Source: Pseudoduganella danionis (GTDB lineage Bacteria; Pseudomonadota; Gammaproteobacteria; Burkholderiales; Burkholderiaceae_D). Taken from it: DNA of 64,000 nucleotides. The stretch spans positions 186,001 through 250,000 of the forward strand of contig NZ_WNKW01000002.1 in the NCBI RefSeq assembly GCF_009720775.1, in the 5' to 3' direction. Positions 43,939 to 52,611 of the stretch are shown piece by piece. The notes beneath the pieces are model-generated. The model ran no database searches. It worked only from the letters and a program-made list of their open reading frames with translations, and was not told where the DNA came from. Position 1 is the stretch's first letter, and each line of letters begins with the position of its first letter. The position numbers and the translations under genes were made by a program.

Positions 43939-44811
43939 ATGACGACGCCACTCGAGCAGTTCCTGACCCGCGCTGAAGCCTTGCTGGCGCGGGTGGAAGC
44001 CGTATTGCCGGCTGCACCGCGCGAGCCGGACTGGCGGCTGGCCCATGCTTTCCGCTGGCGCAAGCGCAGCGGTGGCGGGGCCGGCCATCTGCAGGCCGTC
44101 AGCCATCTGGCCCCGATCGCGCTCGATGATCTGCAGCACATCGGACCGCAGAAAGAGCAGATCGAGCAGAACACGCGCCAGTTCGTGCAGGGCAAGCCCG
44201 CCAACAATGTGCTGCTGACGGGCGCACGCGGCACGGGAAAATCCTCGCTGATCAAAGCCTGTCTGAACCAGTTCGGCGCGCAGGGCCTGCGCCTGATCGA
44301 AGTCGACAAGGCCGATCTGGCTGATCTGCCCGACATCGTCGATCTGGTAGCGGGCCGGCCCGAGCGCTTCGTGATCTTTTGCGACGACCTGTCGTTTGAG
44401 GAAGGCGAAAGCGGCTACAAGGCCTTGAAGGTGGCGCTCGATGGCAGTATCGCGGCCCAGTCGGACAATGTATTGATCTATGCCACCTCGAACCGGCGTC
44501 ACCTGATGCCGGAGCGTATGTCGGATAACAGCAGCTACCGCCATGACGAAGATGGCGACCTGCATCCGGGTGAAACGGTGGAAGAAAAAATCTCGCTGTC
44601 CGAGCGTTTCGGCCTGTGGCTGAGCTTCTATCCGTTCAAGCAGGATGATTATCTGGCCATCGTGGCGCACTGGCTGGCCACGCTGGGCTGCACGCCTGTA
44701 CAGATCGAAGCGGCACGCGCTGATGCCTTGCGCTGGGCGCTGCAGCGCGGTTCGCGCTCGGGCCGCGTAGCATGGCAGTTCGCCAAGGATTACGCAGGGA
44801 AGCACGCATGA
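43939..44811 (+). CDS. DUF815 family AAA-type ATPase
   Basis: A 290-residue P-loop protein. Walker A is TGARGTGKSSLI (about residues 93-104). Walker B is FVIFCDDLSFEE. A conserved arginine region (YATSNRRHLMPERMSDN) and a C-terminal lid follow. This domain of unknown function occurs beside argJ and mutT in many betaproteobacteria; its biochemical role is not established. The start at 43939 is just after argJ; the frame is open from 43861 but only shadows argJ. Its stop overlaps the mutT ATG, so the two are coupled. Confidence 0.9.
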   Translation: MTTPLEQFLTRAEALLARVEAVLPAAPREPDWRLAHAFRWRKRSGGGAGHLQAVSHLAPIALDDLQHIGPQKEQIEQNTRQFVQGKPANNVLLTGARGTGKSSLIKACLNQFGAQGLRLIEVDKADLADLPDIVDLVAGRPERFVIFCDDLSFEEGESGYKALKVALDGSIAAQSDNVLIYATSNRRHLMPERMSDNSSYRHDEDGDLHPGETVEEKISLSERFGLWLSFYPFKQDDYLAIVAHWLATLGCTPVQIEAARADALRWALQRGSRSGRVAWQFAKDYAGKHA

Positions 44812-45206
44812 GCGGTATCGTCGATGTGGCCGTGGGCGTGCTGATCAAGCCGAATGGCGATGTGCTGCTGGGCCAGCGTCCGCAAGGCAAGCCGTATGCG
44901 GGTTACTGGGAATTCCCCGGCGGTAAAGTCGATCCCGGCGAAACCATCTTCGCGGCGCTGCAGCGCGAATTCATGGAAGAACTGGGCCTGACCATCCACA
45001 GTGCCGAGGAATGGTGCGGGGTGGAATATGTCTATCCGCATGCCCATGTGCGGCTGCATTTCTACCTCAGCCGCGACTGGCAGGGCGAGCCCCAGAGTCT
45101 GGAAGGACAGGCGTTTGCATGGCAGGGCACGGTAGGTGTGGAGCCGCTGCTGCCAGCTACCATACCGCTGCTGGGCTGGCTGGACGAACTGCGCTATCCG
45201 GCCTGA
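44808..45206 (+). CDS. mutT: MutT-like Nudix hydrolase (probable 8-oxo-dGTP diphosphatase)
   Basis: A 132-residue Nudix protein. The Nudix box reads GGKVDPGETIFAALQREFME and continues ELGL (about residues 37-60), with all metal-binding glutamates. MutT removes 8-oxo-dGTP from the nucleotide pool. The short length and strong similarity to the E. coli layout support MutT, though other Nudix substrates are possible. The start at 44808 overlaps the ATPase stop (ATGA). It is convergent with yacG. Confidence 0.88.
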   Translation: MSGIVDVAVGVLIKPNGDVLLGQRPQGKPYAGYWEFPGGKVDPGETIFAALQREFMEELGLTIHSAEEWCGVEYVYPHAHVRLHFYLSRDWQGEPQSLEGQAFAWQGTVGVEPLLPATIPLLGWLDELRYPA

Positions 45207-45226
45207 GGCCTGAGTGTGATCTCTAC

Positions 45227-45400
45227 TTACTCTTGGTCCAGCGGGTCTTTGGGCGGGGCCGCAGGAATCGCGTACTTTTCCTCGGCCCAGGCACCCAGAT
45301 CGATTTTCTTGCAGCGCTCCGAGCAGAACGGGCGATAGCGGTTGGCGGGCGTCCATTCAACTTTGGCGCCGCAGGTAGGGCAATCAACTACGGTGGTCAT
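45227..45400 (-). CDS. yacG: YacG, zinc-binding DNA gyrase inhibitor
   Basis: A 57-residue protein, below the size of most ORF searches. The zinc ligands follow the family pattern: CPTC near the start (C7, C10), then CSERCK (C26, C30). YacG binds zinc and inhibits DNA gyrase by contacting GyrB. The tail is short and acidic. It lies 8 bases downstream of zapD on the same strand, the gene order seen in many proteobacteria (coaE, zapD, yacG). Confidence 0.93.
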   Translation of the reverse strand: MTTVVDCPTCGAKVEWTPANRYRPFCSERCKKIDLGAWAEEKYAIPAAPPKDPLDQE

Positions 45401-45408
45401 GACTTGCT

Positions 45409-46164
45409 TCAGAAGTTACACAGGGTGAGTTCGAACGGCACATCGTCTTCCAGCGGCTTGGGTTTCAAGTCGCCATCCTGCGATGTGAAGCGCACCCACA
45501 GCATGTATTTATTGGCCGACACTTCGGGGATGGCGCCCATTTCCTCGTCCAGCGTGAGGCGCAGCATCTGGTAGACCTTGCCTTGCAGCATTTGCTGGTA
45601 GCTGCCCGAGACGGCGATCATTTTCACGGCGCTGCCCGAATCGCGCAGCAGGCGCAGCACCAGGCCCAGTGCGTCGAACAGCGGCGCAAGCGGGGCAAAC
45701 CAGTTCATGATGTCGTTGTAGCGCAGATCGGCCGGACGTTTTTGCCACGCATAGTAGGACGGCAGATCGAATTCGCAGGCGCCGCCCGGGATGATGGTGC
45801 GGCCGCGTATGCTCATCAGCCATTCATTGTCGCGCACGTTCTGGCCCGTCTTGCCCTGGGCATTGACGAGCGCCGTGCTGACGCCGTCGAGTTCGTCCAA
45901 TATCGCGTCGAGCATGTCGGCCTGCACATTCGGGTTCATGCGGTAGCCCAGCAGGGTCTGGCGCTGGCGCTCGAGTTCCTGCAGCAGATCGGATTTCAGA
46001 TCGGCGCGGCCGGCCACTTCCAGCATGTCGAAGATCGTCGCCAGCGCCACGTGATGCTGCATGGGATGGTCTTGTTGCACAAAAAATTTAAATTTCTCGT
46101 ACAGGTCCTCTAATCGCAACAACGTGCGGATGCGCTCGTTGAATGGATATTCGTAGACGATCAA
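45409..46164 (-). CDS. zapD: ZapD, FtsZ-associated division protein
   Basis: A 251-residue DUF1342 protein that cross-links FtsZ filaments by binding their C-terminal peptide. The N-terminus ([20 protein letters not shown]) matches the family (E. coli LFEHPLNEKMRTWLRIEFL). The start appears to be a TTG at 46164 with AAAGGG upstream; no in-frame ATG stands in a better position. The beta domain with VSGSYQQML and the C-terminal strand NKYMLWVRF are present. Its target FtsZ is encoded about 18 kb upstream. Confidence 0.94.
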   Translation of the reverse strand: MIVYEYPFNERIRTLLRLEDLYEKFKFFVQQDHPMQHHVALATIFDMLEVAGRADLKSDLLQELERQRQTLLGYRMNPNVQADMLDAILDELDGVSTALVNAQGKTGQNVRDNEWLMSIRGRTIIPGGACEFDLPSYYAWQKRPADLRYNDIMNWFAPLAPLFDALGLVLRLLRDSGSAVKMIAVSGSYQQMLQGKVYQMLRLTLDEEMGAIPEVSANKYMLWVRFTSQDGDLKPKPLEDDVPFELTLCNF

Positions 46165-46225
46165 AATAACATCCCTTTAGGTGGACTTGCGTGAATCCTA
46201 TGATTTTGAAGCAAGCGAAGCAAAA

Positions 46226-46870
46226 TTACAAACATTGTGCAGCGTTTGTGGCGCTTCTTTTCGAAATCGCCAGATATAACTCGTGTAGCCGGGCAATTTG
46301 CGGGGCCAGAGCAGCGACCTCGCCACCGTTGTCGATTACATCATCGGCCGCCTCCAGCCTTTGCTGGCGGCTGGCCTGATTGGCCATGATGGCTAAAACT
46401 TGCTCTTTTGTTAAATTGTTGCGTGCCATCACACGGGCCAGTTGGACCTCTTCGGGACAGTCCACCGTGACGATGCGGCTCACGCGCTGGCGCCAGGTGC
46501 CCGATTCCACCAGCAGCGGTACGGCGAAGATCACATAGCTGCCAGTAGCGGCCTCGCCTGCAGCCAGTGCGGCATCGCGTATGCGCGGGTGCAAAATGGC
46601 TTCCAGCCGCGCTTTGGCGCTGGCATCGCTGAACACTAGCTCGCGCATGCGCGCGCGGTCCATCGCACCGCTGGCATCGGCAAACTCGGCGCCGAATTCA
46701 GCCACGATGGCCGGCATGGCGCTGCCACCGGGCGCCGTCAGGCTGTGGGCGATCTGGTCGGTGTCGACCACGCTGGCGCCGAGGGCGGCGAACTGGTCGG
46801 CCACGGTGGATTTACCGCTGCCGATGCCGCCCGTGAGGCCGATGGCAAAATTCAAACGGGACATGGGCAC
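46226..46870 (-). CDS. coaE: CoaE, dephospho-CoA kinase
   Basis: A 214-residue P-loop kinase catalysing the last step of coenzyme A synthesis. The ATP loop is [17 protein letters not shown] (about residues 11-27). [11 protein letters not shown] binds substrate, and the lid region includes [16 protein letters not shown]. It starts at 46870 or 46864. It stands four bases from pilD in the pil-coaE-zapD order typical of beta- and gammaproteobacteria. Confidence 0.96.
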   Translation of the reverse strand: MPMSRLNFAIGLTGGIGSGKSTVADQFAALGASVVDTDQIAHSLTAPGGSAMPAIVAEFGAEFADASGAMDRARMRELVFSDASAKARLEAILHPRIRDAALAAGEAATGSYVIFAVPLLVESGTWRQRVSRIVTVDCPEEVQLARVMARNNLTKEQVLAIMANQASRQQRLEAADDVIDNGGEVAALAPQIARLHELYLAISKRSATNAAQCL

Positions 46871-46873
46871 TTC

Positions 46874-47743
46874 CTAGCCGAACAACTGGCGCATCAGGGC
46901 CGACAGCTCGTGGCCATGCATCATGGCCAGCAGGCCGGCGGCCGCCAGATAGGGGCCGAACGGTATGGGCTGGTTGCGGCCATGGCGGCGGAATACGATC
47001 AGGCAGATGCCGACCACGGCGCCGACCAGCGAGGACAGCAGGATGATCACGGGCAGCATGGTCCAGCCCATCCATGCACCGAGTGCCGCCAGCAGCTTGA
47101 AGTCACCATAACCCATGCCTTCCTTGCCTGTCGCCAGCTTGAACAGCCAGTAGATGGCCCACAGCGCCAGATAGCCGGCAGCGGCGCCGATCACGGCTTC
47201 GTGCAGGGGCACGAATAGCTGGTTGAGATTGAGCAGCAACCCGAGCCACAGCAGCGGCAGAGTAATGTCGTCGGGCAGCAACTGGGTATCCAGATCGATG
47301 AAGGTGAGGGCGATCAAGGCATACAGGAATACCAGGCAGGACAGGCCCATCCAGCCGCTGCCTAAGCGCCAGATCACGCCGGCCGAGAGCAGGCCCGTGA
47401 GCAGTTCGATCAGCGGATAGCGCGCCGAGATGGGCGTCTTGCACTGGCTGCAGCGGCCGCGCAGGAACAGATAGCTGAGCACGGGGATATTTTCCAGCGC
47501 CGTGATCTGGTGGCCGCACTGGGGGCAGGCCGAGCGCGGCAGCATCAGGTTGTAGCGCTCCGTGTGGGGCAGCGGCTGGCCGCTTTCCGACGCCACATAG
47601 TTATCGGATTCACGCTGCATCATTTTCGGCAGGCGGTGGATCACCACATTGAGGAAGCTGCCGAACAGCAGCCCGAACAGACCGGCCACGAGGCTGATGG
47701 ACAGCATGCCGGCAGGCGCAAACAAGAGGGACGATTCAGTCAT
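46874..47743 (-). CDS. pilD: PilD, prepilin peptidase and N-methyltransferase
   Basis: A 289-residue integral membrane aspartic protease that cleaves type IV pilin and pseudopilin leader peptides and methylates the new N-terminus. The N-terminal cytoplasmic domain has the two zinc pairs CPQC and CSQC. The catalytic aspartates are in DLDTQLLPD and GYGDFK. There are about eight membrane segments, and the family stretch GSFLNVVIHRLP is present. It forms an operon with pilB and pilC upstream. Confidence 0.96.
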   Translation of the reverse strand: MTESSLLFAPAGMLSISLVAGLFGLLFGSFLNVVIHRLPKMMQRESDNYVASESGQPLPHTERYNLMLPRSACPQCGHQITALENIPVLSYLFLRGRCSQCKTPISARYPLIELLTGLLSAGVIWRLGSGWMGLSCLVFLYALIALTFIDLDTQLLPDDITLPLLWLGLLLNLNQLFVPLHEAVIGAAAGYLALWAIYWLFKLATGKEGMGYGDFKLLAALGAWMGWTMLPVIILLSSLVGAVVGICLIVFRRHGRNQPIPFGPYLAAAGLLAMMHGHELSALMRQLFG

Positions 47744-47834
47744 GTATCAGGGCTGGAAATAGTTTGTTGAGTAGGAGAGGCGCATTATAGTTAAGCCCGC
47801 TGGAAACACTGCAGCGCCATCGCGGCGCCGCGTG

Positions 47835-49058
47835 TTACACCACCGAGCCGAGTTTGAAGATGGGCAGGTACATGGCCACGACCAGACCGCCGATCAGCAC
47901 GCCGAGGATGACCATGATGGCCGGTTCCATCAGACTGGACAGGGCAGCCACGGCTTCGTCCACTTCGTCTTCGTAGAAGTCGGCCACCTTGCCCAGCATG
48001 GCATCGAGCGAGCCCGATTCCTCGCCGATGGCGACCATCTGCGTGACCATATTCGGGAACACTTCGGCATTCTGCATGGCCACGGTGAGACTGGTACCGG
48101 TGCTGACTTCGCTCTGGATCTTGCGGGTGGCGTCGAAATACACGGCATTGCCGGACGCGCCGCCCACCGAATCGAGCGATTCCACCAGCGGCACGCCGGC
48201 GGCAAACATGGTGGCCAGCGTGCGGGTCCAGCGTGCGATGGTGGCTTTGCGTATCACTGCGCCGAATACGGGCAGGCGCAGCAGCAGCCGGTCCATGAAG
48301 CGCTGCATCTGCAGCGAGCGCTGCCACGCGCGGAAGAAGAAGTAGATGGCGGCAAACGTGCCGCCGAAGATCACATACCACCACGCCACCACGAATTCCG
48401 ACATGGCCATTACGAACAGCGTGGGCGCGGGCAGGTTGGCGCCGAAGCTCTTGAATACTTCCTTGAAGGCCGGCACCACCCAGATCATGATCACGGCGGT
48501 GACGATGAAGGCCACAGCCAGAATCGAAATCGGATACATCAGCGCCGATTTGATCTTGGCCTTCATGGCCACGGTCTTTTCCTTGTAGATGGCCAGCCGC
48601 GTCAGCAGGTCTTCCAAGATGCCGGCCTGTTCGCCGGCGCCCACCAGGTTGCAGAACAGCGGGTCGAAATACAGCGGGAATTTACGGAAAGCCTGATTCA
48701 GGCTGGTACCCGTTTCGATATCGGCGCGCAAATCCATCACCAGCTTGGACACGGACGGGTTGGCATGACCTTTGCCGACGATGTCGAACGATTGCAGCAG
48801 CGGCACGCCGGCCTTCATCATGGTGGCCAGTTGGCGCGTGAACAGGGTGATGTCCTTGTCAGTGATTTTCTTGCCGCTGCGGTAGGCCTTCTTCTTGACC
48901 TTGGTGACCATGATGCCTTGACGGCGCAGCGTCACATTGACCACGGCTTCGCCGCCCGCGCGCATTTCGCCGCGCACGGCCTTGCCGCTCTTGTCGCGGC
49001 CTTCCCACGCGAAGATTACTTCCTTGACCTGATGGCCAGCGTTGCTCGATGTCGCCAT
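47835..49058 (-). CDS. pilC: PilC, type IV pilus inner membrane platform protein
   Basis: A 407-residue GspF/PilC-family protein with two repeated cytoplasmic T2SSF domains and three membrane segments. It begins MATSSNAGHQ at 49058, slightly downstream of the first ATG of the frame (49100), because the family starts near here and the upstream part overlaps pilB. The N-terminal helix (FAWEGRDKSGKAVRGE) and the two GVPLLQSFD / GVPLVESLD motifs at the heads of the repeats are clear. It couples PilB ATP hydrolysis to pilin extraction. Confidence 0.94.
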   Translation of the reverse strand: MATSSNAGHQVKEVIFAWEGRDKSGKAVRGEMRAGGEAVVNVTLRRQGIMVTKVKKKAYRSGKKITDKDITLFTRQLATMMKAGVPLLQSFDIVGKGHANPSVSKLVMDLRADIETGTSLNQAFRKFPLYFDPLFCNLVGAGEQAGILEDLLTRLAIYKEKTVAMKAKIKSALMYPISILAVAFIVTAVIMIWVVPAFKEVFKSFGANLPAPTLFVMAMSEFVVAWWYVIFGGTFAAIYFFFRAWQRSLQMQRFMDRLLLRLPVFGAVIRKATIARWTRTLATMFAAGVPLVESLDSVGGASGNAVYFDATRKIQSEVSTGTSLTVAMQNAEVFPNMVTQMVAIGEESGSLDAMLGKVADFYEDEVDEAVAALSSLMEPAIMVILGVLIGGLVVAMYLPIFKLGSVV

Positions 49059-49068
49059 GACGGGGATC

Positions 49069-50811
49069 CTATTCGTTGGTGCAGCCGAGCACTTCTTCAA
49101 GACTGGTCAGCCCGCTCTTCACCTTGAGCAGACCGGACTGACGCAGTGATTTCACGCCTTCTTGTTCCGACTGGGCGGCGATCTGCATGGCATTGCCATG
49201 GGCCAGAATCAGCGCCTCGATCGCGGGCGTGATCGGCATGATCTGGTAGATGCCCACCCGGCCTTTGTAACCGCCGCCATTGCAGCGTTCGCAGCCGACC
49301 GGGCCATAAGGCTTCCATGTGCCGTCCAGATCGTCGTCGCGGAAGCCGGCCTTGCGCAACAGGTCGGGCGAAATATCGACCGGCTGCTTGCAGCTACACA
49401 GCCGGCGCGCCAGCCGCTGGGCCGTAATCAGGATCACCGAGGAAGCGATGTTGAATGGCGCCACGCCCATATTCATCAAACGGGTCAGGGTGGACGGCGC
49501 ATCGTTGGTGTGCAGGGTCGAGAACACCATGTGGCCCGTCTGCGCCGCCTTGATGGCGATATCGGCCGTTTCCAGATCACGGATTTCGCCCACCATGATG
49601 ATGTCGGGATCCTGGCGCAAGAACGATTTCAGCGCGACGGGGAAAGTCAGCCCGGCTTTTTCGTTGACGTTGACCTGATTCACGCCCGGCAGGTTGATCT
49701 CGGCCGGATCTTCCGCCGTCGAGATATTGATGCCCGGCTTGTTGATCACGTTCAGGCAGGTGTACAGCGACACCGTCTTGCCCGAGCCGGTAGGGCCCGT
49801 CACCAGCACCATGCCGTAAGGGCGCTGGATGGCGTCGAGCAGCAATTCCTTCTGGTCCGGATCGTAGCCCAGCGCATCGATGCCCATCTGCGCCTGGGTG
49901 GCATCGAGAATCCGCATCACGGTCTTTTCGCCGAACAGCGTGGGCAGGGTAGAGACGCGCAAATCGATGGTCTTGGTGGGCGAGACGATCAGGCGCATGC
50001 GGCCATCCTGCGGCACGCGCTTTTCCGAAATATCCAGCTTGGCCAGCACCTTGATGCGCGAAACCAGCTTTTCCTTGATGGAGATGGGCGGCTGGGCATG
50101 TTCGATCAGCACGCCGTCGACGCGGAAGCGCACGCGGTAGAACTTCTCGAAAGGCTCGAAGTGCAAGTCGGAAGCGCCCATGTGTACGGCGTCCATCAGC
50201 ATCTTGTTGAGGAAGCGCACCACGGGCGCATCTTCCACATCGTTGGCACTGGGATCAGTGGCCGCATTGGCCGAGATGACTTCCTCTTCCTCGGCGAATT
50301 CGATATCGGCATCTTCGCCGGCCAGATCGCTCAGCGCCTGCTCGTTATCCTTGTTCAGGCGCGCCAGGAGCTGCAGCAGGGCATCGTGGGCAACGATGAC
50401 AGGTTCTACCGTGGTCTCGGTCTGGAACTTGATCTGGTCCAGCGCCTGCGTATTGGTCGGATCGGAAATCGCCACCGACATGCGGTTGCCGCGCTTGGCC
50501 AGCGCAATCACGCGCTGGGCCTGCATCAGCCGGCTGTCGATGATCTTGGCGGGCAGCGCTTCGATATTCAGCGCATGCACATCCATGAGGGGATAGGCAA
50601 AGGTTTCGGAACAGAACTGGGCCAGACTGTTGGCATCGATCGCCTGACTGGCCAGCAGCACATCGATGAAGGCCTGCTTTTCCGTCACGGCCTTTTTTTG
50701 CAGCAGTTCGGCCTGCACGGCAGAGAGCCGCCCGGCCTGCATCAGGGCCCTTGCCAGCCCCGGCATGGAGGCGCCGGGCGCGGTATTGGGAAGAACTGCT
50801 GCCATAGTCAA
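49069..50811 (-). CDS. pilB: PilB, type IV pilus assembly ATPase
   Basis: A 580-residue GspE/PilB-type hexameric ATPase. The MshEN-type N-terminal domain precedes the ATPase core with Walker A GPTGSGKT (near residue 337), the Asp box, and Walker B IIMVGEIRDLETADIA. A zinc-binding tetracysteine (CSCK...CERC) is in the C-terminal domain. It powers pilus extension. Starts at 50811 and 50805 (second ATG) are both possible. It is the first gene of the pilB-pilC-pilD-coaE-zapD-yacG run. Confidence 0.96.
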   Translation of the reverse strand: MTMAAVLPNTAPGASMPGLARALMQAGRLSAVQAELLQKKAVTEKQAFIDVLLASQAIDANSLAQFCSETFAYPLMDVHALNIEALPAKIIDSRLMQAQRVIALAKRGNRMSVAISDPTNTQALDQIKFQTETTVEPVIVAHDALLQLLARLNKDNEQALSDLAGEDADIEFAEEEEVISANAATDPSANDVEDAPVVRFLNKMLMDAVHMGASDLHFEPFEKFYRVRFRVDGVLIEHAQPPISIKEKLVSRIKVLAKLDISEKRVPQDGRMRLIVSPTKTIDLRVSTLPTLFGEKTVMRILDATQAQMGIDALGYDPDQKELLLDAIQRPYGMVLVTGPTGSGKTVSLYTCLNVINKPGINISTAEDPAEINLPGVNQVNVNEKAGLTFPVALKSFLRQDPDIIMVGEIRDLETADIAIKAAQTGHMVFSTLHTNDAPSTLTRLMNMGVAPFNIASSVILITAQRLARRLCSCKQPVDISPDLLRKAGFRDDDLDGTWKPYGPVGCERCNGGGYKGRVGIYQIMPITPAIEALILAHGNAMQIAAQSEQEGVKSLRQSGLLKVKSGLTSLEEVLGCTNE

Positions 50812-50971
50812 TCAGTCGGAAAGCTTGGCCCGAACAGGCGGCCAAGAGGGGTGGCTATATCCTGAAATGATGCTCTCAGGAACTATATTTGTAAAGCCGT
50901 AAGGCGGCGTTTTTCGCCGCAGATGACCGATTTTACTCTGCAACGTTGCGTTTGGCGCAAGTCTGCTTGCT

Positions 50972-52261
50972 TCAGTGTGCCCGTTTTTGTGGCAGTCGTA
51001 TCAGCTTGACCACTTTGATGGCCTGATCGTGGGCCTGGACCACTTCGACGATGCAGGGTTCCAGTTTCAGGCTGATGGGGGCGTCAGGGATTTCCTGCAG
51101 CACTTCCAGCAGCAAGCCGTTCAGGGTCTTGGGCCCGTCCAGCGGGAAGTTCAGGCCCAGCCGCTTGTTGATATCGCGTAGCGCCGTGGCGCCTTCCAGC
51201 AGGCATTCGCCCTGTTCCGACCAGCCGAAGCTGTCGGCGCGCGCCGCGCCGGGCATGGAAGTGGTGAACTCGCCTATCATTTCCTCGATGATATCGTCGA
51301 GCGTAACCAGACCCTGCACCTCGCCGTATTCGTCGACGATGATGCCGAGGCGTTCGCGGTTTTCCTGGAAATACTGGAGCTGGGTGAACACGCCCGTATC
51401 CTGCGGGATGAAATACGGCGCGCTGAGCAGCTTGCGGAAGTCGTCGACCGTTAGCTCGTCGTCCTGATTGAGCAGGGCCACGGCCTTGCGCACGTGCAGG
51501 ATGCCGACGATACGGTTGATTTCGCCTTCATACACGGGCAGCTTGTTGTGATAGCAGGTAGTCAGCTCGCGCTTGATTTCTTCCACGCTCAGTTCCAGAT
51601 TCAGCGCTTCGATCTGGGCGCGCGGCGTCATCACGTCTTCGACCGAGATGGTTTCCAGATCGAACAGATTGAGCAGGATGCTTTTGTGCTTCTGCGGCAT
51701 GAAGTTGCCGCCCTCGAGCACGATGGAACGCAGTTCTTCCGGCGACAGGCGGGCATCGTGGGCATGAGCGCCGGCCTTGATGCGGAAGAGCTTGAGTACC
51801 AGATTGACGAACAGGTTGACGAACCAGATCACCGGCTTGGCCAGCCCCATCAGCGGCTTCAGCAGCATGCTGGTCGGCAGGGCGATGCGCTCGGGGTAGG
51901 TAGCACCTATCACTTTCGGGCTGATTTCGGCGAACACGATCAGCAGGAAGGCCACCACGCCGGTGGAAATGGTGATGACGTTATCGTCATGGCCGAAGGT
52001 TTCGATGGCGATGGCCGTAACCAGCGCCGTGGCCATCGCGTTGATCAGGGTATTGGCGATCAGCACCAGCGACAGCAGCTTATCGGTGCGGTCCAGCAGC
52101 CATAGCGTGGTAATGGCGCGGCGGCTGCCCCGTTTGGCCATGTGGCGCAAGCGGTAGCGGTTGGCCGCCATCAGGGCGGTTTCGGCCATGGCGAAGAAGG
52201 CCGAACAGAGTATCAGGAGTGCGAGGGCAAGACATTCTGCCCAAAACGGCACGGTATCCAA
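50972..52261 (-). CDS. CNNM/CorC-HlyC family membrane protein (putative Mg2+/Co2+ efflux)
   Basis: A 429-residue protein. An N-terminal DUF21/CNNM membrane domain with four segments (about residues 1-190) is followed by a tandem CBS pair (about 205-330, starting VEDVMTPRAQIEALN) and a C-terminal CorC_HlyC domain (about 345-425). Older annotations call such proteins hemolysins; magnesium or cobalt efflux is now the best-supported role for the family. All domains are present. It is preceded on its strand by the MITE-like element. Confidence 0.92.
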   Translation of the reverse strand: MDTVPFWAECLALALLILCSAFFAMAETALMAANRYRLRHMAKRGSRRAITTLWLLDRTDKLLSLVLIANTLINAMATALVTAIAIETFGHDDNVITISTGVVAFLLIVFAEISPKVIGATYPERIALPTSMLLKPLMGLAKPVIWFVNLFVNLVLKLFRIKAGAHAHDARLSPEELRSIVLEGGNFMPQKHKSILLNLFDLETISVEDVMTPRAQIEALNLELSVEEIKRELTTCYHNKLPVYEGEINRIVGILHVRKAVALLNQDDELTVDDFRKLLSAPYFIPQDTGVFTQLQYFQENRERLGIIVDEYGEVQGLVTLDDIIEEMIGEFTTSMPGAARADSFGWSEQGECLLEGATALRDINKRLGLNFPLDGPKTLNGLLLEVLQEIPDAPISLKLEPCIVEVVQAHDQAIKVVKLIRLPQKRAH

Positions 52262-52393
52262 GGGTCACCGTCAAGAAAACTGCATGGGAAACTGGTCAGC
52301 CGGAGTTGCGCTGACACAGGCGGCATGGCCAGCAAAATCTGGCCACAGAACTTTTGATTCTAAGGCAAGCAGCCCATCCACGCAACTTTACTG

Positions 52394-52594
52394 AACTTCG
52401 GGGTCAGGTCTGTCATTCGGACACCGATGAATTACTTTTGTTATTTCTCAATACTGTGCATCTGAAGAAGAGTGTGTTTTCTGAGGCACTCACAACGTGC
52501 TTTGTGTTTTCTGGCGACCGGAATTTCGGACCTGGCTTGAGGGTGGTCAAAAGTGCGTTACGGATGTCCGAATGACAGACCTGACCCCGAAGTT
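52394..52594. mobile_element. MITE-like or REP-type element with perfect 30-bp inverted ends
   Basis: The left arm (52394-52423) begins AACTTCGGGGTCAGG and ends TTCGGACA; the right arm (52565-52594) is its exact reverse complement over 30 bases. The arms enclose about 141 bases with no gene. GTGTTTTCTG occurs twice inside (about 52471 and 52505). The flanks (TACTG on the left, GCTGC on the right) show no obvious target duplication. The GGGGTCAGG sequence resembles ends of non-autonomous repeats mobilised in betaproteobacteria by REP-associated transposases (from memory, not checked). Confidence 0.8.
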
Positions 52595-52611
52595 GCTGCC
52601 GGCCTGCAGCT

